From positions 1 to 64,000 of the forward strand of contig NZ_VWNB01000003.1 of the NCBI RefSeq assembly GCF_013387475.1: a stretch of 64,000 nt of DNA. The letters are read 5' to 3'. Under the pieces are notes generated by a model. That model had not been told where the DNA came from. It was given only the letters and a program-made list of their open reading frames with translations, and did no database searches. The position numbers and the translations under genes were made by a program. Origin of the DNA: Mariprofundus sp. KV (GTDB lineage Bacteria; Pseudomonadota; Zetaproteobacteria; Mariprofundales; Mariprofundaceae). Positions 61,046 to 64,000 of this stretch are shown piece by piece; the stretch's first letter is position 1; the number at the start of each line of letters is the position of its first letter.

Positions 61046-62260
61046 ATGTCTGTACGCCAAGCTGCTATTGAAATCCTGAATAAAGTTTTTACCGAATCGG
61101 TAAAGGCGGGTGAGGCGCTGGAAGCCGCCGCATCCTCTTTCACTGATCGTGATCGCCGACTGCTGCATGAGCTGGTCTATGGCGTGTTGCGTCGATTCTA
61201 CTCGCTGGAAGCTGATTTCTCCCGTTTCTGCAAAATAAAACCCGATCCGGTTGCCCATACCGCACTATTGGTTGCCACCTACCAGATACGGCATATGCGT
61301 GTACCAAGCCACGCTGCGGTATCTGAAACAGTGACTGCAGTCTATAAAATGAGCCCGAAAGCTGTCGGTTTTGTCAATGCGGTACTGCGCAAGGTGGCAG
61401 AGCGAGCGCCACCGAAAAAATTGAAACCGCATCAGCGGGCTGAACTACCAAAGTGGATCTATGCCGCATGGCGTGATGCATTTGGTGCGGATGTTGTACA
61501 CCAGTTCAGCCAGACACTGAAGAGCCCTCCCAAGCTAGCGCTGGCTCTGTTTGTTGATCGCGATGGCTGGATTGAACAAGCCAGAACCATGGGTTTTGAA
61601 GTTACAGCGGGTGAACTGTCACCCTGCGCCGTACTGCTCGATTCAGGCAGTGATGTTACGTTGCTACCCGGTTATGAAGCGGGTCAGTTTACTGTTATGG
61701 ATCAGGCAGCACAGGCTGCTGTGATGGCGCTTGAACCGGTAAAAAGCGATGGGCTGATTCTCGATGTTTGCGCAGCACCGGGTGGCAAGACAGCCCTGTT
61801 GTCGCACCGTTTTCCCGGTGCAACCATTATTGCGGTGGAGCTTAATGCGCGCCGCATTCCGCGCCTGCAAGAAAACCTGCAGCGGCTGCAGTGTGAGAAT
61901 GTCACCATTATGCAATCTGATGGCCTTAAGCTGCCGGTTTCAGATAATAGTGTGGACGCCATTGTGCTGGATGCCCCGTGTTCTGCTTCGGGTATTTTGC
62001 GCAGGCATCCCGATGCCAAATTCCTGCATGATGATCAGGAGGTTACTAAACTGGCTGCTCTGCAGAAGGTGCTGTTGAGTGAATCACTCAGGGTACTCAA
62101 AGCCGATGGAGAGATGGTCTATGCTGTCTGCTCTATTCATCCGCAGGAGAATGAGCAGGTGGTTGAATCGGTTGCCGGAGTGAAGGATCAAAGGCGTCTG
62201 TTCCCTGCAGAAGAGAATGACGGCTTCTTTTTTGCCCGCATCGGCGGTTCTGCATCATGA
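61046..62260 (+). CDS. rsmB: 16S rRNA (cytosine-967-C5)-methyltransferase
   Basis: 404 residues from ATG 61046; an earlier frame from 60992 starts within the terminator. N-terminal NusB-like domain ('AAIEILNKVFTESVKAGEALEAAASSFTDRDRRLLHELVYGVLRRF'), SAM motif 'LDVCAAPGGKTALLSH', catalytic Cys in 'LDAPCSASGILRRHPDAKF' and the second Cys in 'MVYAVCSIHPQENEQV'. It methylates C967 of 16S rRNA. The stop overlaps thiL by 4 bases. Confidence 0.93.
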   Translation: MSVRQAAIEILNKVFTESVKAGEALEAAASSFTDRDRRLLHELVYGVLRRFYSLEADFSRFCKIKPDPVAHTALLVATYQIRHMRVPSHAAVSETVTAVYKMSPKAVGFVNAVLRKVAERAPPKKLKPHQRAELPKWIYAAWRDAFGADVVHQFSQTLKSPPKLALALFVDRDGWIEQARTMGFEVTAGELSPCAVLLDSGSDVTLLPGYEAGQFTVMDQAAQAAVMALEPVKSDGLILDVCAAPGGKTALLSHRFPGATIIAVELNARRIPRLQENLQRLQCENVTIMQSDGLKLPVSDNSVDAIVLDAPCSASGILRRHPDAKFLHDDQEVTKLAALQKVLLSESLRVLKADGEMVYAVCSIHPQENEQVVESVAGVKDQRRLFPAEENDGFFFARIGGSAS

Positions 62261-63186
62261 GTGAGAATGAATTCTCGCTGATCGACAAACATTTTAAGGG
62301 CAAAGGGGGGGCTGCACATCCATTCACCGCTCTCGCCATTGGCGATGATGCATCAATCCATCGACCGGGCAGTGGCATGGAGCTGGTGATCAGCACCGAT
62401 ACCTCGGTTGAAGCGGTGCACTGGCCGGATGACTACTCACGCGTAAAAGCAGCGGATCGCGCCGTCTGCTCGGCCCTTTCTGATCTGGCCGCGATGGGTG
62501 CAAGTCCGGTTGCTGTCTGGGTCAATGTGATGGCTCGGGATAAGAGGTCGGTGAAGAAGATGGCCAAAGGTGTAAGTCGTGCCCTGAAACGCTACAACGT
62601 CGAGCTTGTGGGTGGTGATACCTGTAGCTCAAAGGTGAACGCATTGGCTGTCACCGTTGCCGGTGAGCTTGCTAAGGGCTCTGCTATGCGTCGTGATGCT
62701 GCAAAGGCTACAGATGAGCTCTGGCTGGCTGGAAGGGTTGGTTTTCATGCGCTGGGTCTGCAGCAGTGGTTAAGTCATCAGCCTCATGGCGAATATGTCC
62801 ACTATATGGATGAGATCAGGCCGCTGCTCTCTGCCGGTATGCAGCTGCGTCAGATGGGCGTGGCTTGTTGCATCGATGTCAGTGATGGGCTGTTGCAGGA
62901 TGCAGGACATCTGGCGGCAGCTTCCGGAGTTGCTATCAATCTCGAGGTGACACAGGTGCCGCAGTGGCAGCAGATGTGTGAGGGTGTTGGTGAAGAGAGA
63001 TTCATGGATTCTGTGCTGTTTGGTGGTGAGGATTATGCACTACTCTTTACGGCTCCTGCAGGTATCCACTTTGATCGTGATCTGGCGATAAAGATCGGCA
63101 GCTGTCACGAAGGTGAGGGGGTGCACCTTTACCGGGATGGTCAACGCTGTGATGTGAAAAAGAGAGGTTTTCTGCATTTTGGCTGA
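62257..63186 (+). CDS. thiL: Thiamine-monophosphate kinase
   Basis: 309 residues. PurM-like fold with 'AIGDDASIHRPGSGMELVISTDTSVEAVHW' (acidic metal ligands), 'RAVCSALSDLAAMGASPVAVWVNVMARD', 'VELVGGDTCSSKVNALAVTVAGELAKG', 'CIDVSDGLLQDAGHLAAASGVAINLEV' and 'FGGEDYALLFTA'. It phosphorylates thiamine monophosphate to the diphosphate. No thiamine riboswitch was recognised upstream. Overlaps both rsmB and pgpA. Confidence 0.93.
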   Translation: MSENEFSLIDKHFKGKGGAAHPFTALAIGDDASIHRPGSGMELVISTDTSVEAVHWPDDYSRVKAADRAVCSALSDLAAMGASPVAVWVNVMARDKRSVKKMAKGVSRALKRYNVELVGGDTCSSKVNALAVTVAGELAKGSAMRRDAAKATDELWLAGRVGFHALGLQQWLSHQPHGEYVHYMDEIRPLLSAGMQLRQMGVACCIDVSDGLLQDAGHLAAASGVAINLEVTQVPQWQQMCEGVGEERFMDSVLFGGEDYALLFTAPAGIHFDRDLAIKIGSCHEGEGVHLYRDGQRCDVKKRGFLHFG

Positions 63187-63658
63187 GTTACGCTCCATAC
63201 ACCACTGGCTGGCTGCGGGTCTGGGTAGCGGCTGGTTGCCGAAAGCACCCGGCACCTGGGGCTCTCTGGCCTCACTACTGCCTGCATGGTTGATCCTGCA
63301 GCAGGGTGGCGCTGTAGGCCTGTTGGTCGCTTCACTGCTGATTCTGCTGCTTGGCTGCTGGAACTGTTATGTGGTGCTGCCCACACTCAAGGATAAAGAT
63401 CCCGGCTGGATCGTGATTGATGAGTGGGCAGGCCAGTGGTTATGTCTGGGTTTGATGTTGCTGGTTTTTGAGCTGACGCCACTCACAGTTCTGCTTGCAT
63501 TTATCGGTTTCAGAGGTTTTGATATTCTCAAGCCGTGGCCGGTATCGCGTATTGAAACAGTGGGGCCACCGTGGTGGTCAATTATGGCCGATGATATTGC
63601 CGCAGGTCTGATGGGGGCGACAGTTATGATTACAATCGGTTTGATGGCAGGTCTGTAA
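63179..63658 (+). CDS. pgpA: Phosphatidylglycerophosphatase A
   Basis: 159 residues from TTG 63179, overlapping thiL by 8 bases. Family blocks 'AAGLGSGWLPKAPGTWGSLASLLPAWLI' and 'KDPGWIVIDEWAGQWLCLG' (acidic metal site) and 'GFRGFDILKPWPVSRIE', with several membrane helices. It removes phosphate from phosphatidylglycerol phosphate in the inner membrane. thiL-pgpA pairing is common in proteobacteria. Confidence 0.93.
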   Translation: MAELRSIHHWLAAGLGSGWLPKAPGTWGSLASLLPAWLILQQGGAVGLLVASLLILLLGCWNCYVVLPTLKDKDPGWIVIDEWAGQWLCLGLMLLVFELTPLTVLLAFIGFRGFDILKPWPVSRIETVGPPWWSIMADDIAAGLMGATVMITIGLMAGL

Positions 63659-64000
63659 ATGGGAATCCGGGCGCAGTGGATTATCAGCGAAGCCGGCCTT
63701 CACAATCTGAATTGTGCAGGCATTACAACCGGCTGGCTAAAAGCCTGGCTTGGCTCGGCCGGCGCAGAAGATGTATCGATCTATCCTCTGGAGTCATCCG
63801 GCTGGCAGCGTGAGGATGCCCAGTGGCGCATCTTTTTTGCCGATGAGATGGAGCTGATTCACTCAGCTCAAACGCTCGGTTTGCCACTGGATGGTGATCA
63901 TCCTGACCATCCCGAGGCCTTTGATACCTCACCGCTGCTACTGGATAATCCGCAACGCATCTGCTGGAGTTATCGCAAAGGCAATGGCTCAATTCTCTTT
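63659..64000 (+). CDS. Unrecognised protein, 5' part (cut by window edge)
   Basis: ATG 63659 directly follows the pgpA stop and gives 114 codons without a stop to the window end. It begins 'MGIRAQWIISEAGLHNLNCA', with 'TTGWLKAWLGSAGAEDVSIYP' and 'HPDHPEAFDTSPLLLDNPQR'. There is no signal peptide or membrane segment, and it is rich in Trp and acidic residues. I do not recognise the family. Tandem placement after thiL-pgpA suggests operon membership. Confidence 0.6.
   Translation, partial: MGIRAQWIISEAGLHNLNCAGITTGWLKAWLGSAGAEDVSIYPLESSGWQREDAQWRIFFADEMELIHSAQTLGLPLDGDHPDHPEAFDTSPLLLDNPQRICWSYRKGNGSILF

Noticed and set aside
1-64000. CRISPR arrays, tRNA or rRNA genes
   Set aside because: No regular direct repeats with spacers, no cloverleaf with TTCGA-type arm and no rRNA core sequence were found by reading.

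Overview
The window is an ordinary chromosomal segment of a Gram-negative proteobacterium. It carries outer-membrane porin, periplasmic binding protein and MotAB genes, gmk-rpoZ-spoT and hflKC clusters, and tldD/pmbA. The gene mix and moderate GC would suit a Zetaproteobacterium (Mariprofundus-like), but that is inference: no database search was possible. There are no rRNA genes, recognisable tRNAs or CRISPR arrays.

Layout. 1-131 is the end of an IS5-type element. 257-11523 is sensory: a serine hydrolase, two periplasmic binding proteins feeding a large hybrid histidine kinase, then a maltoporin-like porin facing a sugar-binding protein and a second hybrid kinase. No ABC permease or ATPase accompanies either set, so the binding proteins look like sensors. 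11648-14862 holds MotB/MotA and a membrane class III cyclase homologue that lacks several catalytic residues. 15051-21042 holds an unknown 519-residue protein, a long nitronate monooxygenase homologue, an RNA methyltransferase, a lipoprotein resembling a lone subtilase propeptide, and a DUF2817 peptidase-like protein.

21086-25478 (minus) is a tight four-gene operon: GNAT/C39-peptidase fusion, RimK-like ATP-grasp ligase, RMD1/DUF155 membrane protein, and Ca/Na antiporter. 25570-34858 is metabolic and housekeeping: ilvA, pabC-mltG, arfB, an exonuclease, phzF, DsbA-like, glutaredoxin, mutarotase, dienelactone hydrolase and a glycine-zipper protein. 35008-39941 has a transglutaminase-family remnant, mgtE, tmk-holB and metG. 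40013-47290 has DUF2062, fructosamine kinase, pmbA/tldE, tldD, DUF2007, an EI24 protein and a third hybrid kinase. 47432-57551 holds hflK-hflC, a double cNMP-binding protein, ferredoxin-gmk, rpoZ-spoT-ridA, rpmB and recG. 57552-58040 is a gene-free stretch with a DnaA-box cluster. 58041-64000 has arsS-arsM (arsenic methylation and arsenosugar synthesis), a SUMF1-like protein, rsmB, thiL-pgpA and an unknown gene cut by the window edge.

The most unusual feature is a family of small non-coding mobile elements. Two clear copies (14898-15050 and 44494-44573) have 12-bp terminal inverted repeats and 4-bp YTAR target duplications. Their ends match the end of the IS5-type element at 1-127, so they look like MITEs mobilised by that element. 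At least four decayed or partial copies appear to sit in other intergenic gaps. Other items to check are the RimK/GNAT-C39 operon, the binding-protein/hybrid-kinase modules, the degenerate cyclase and the DnaA-box cluster.
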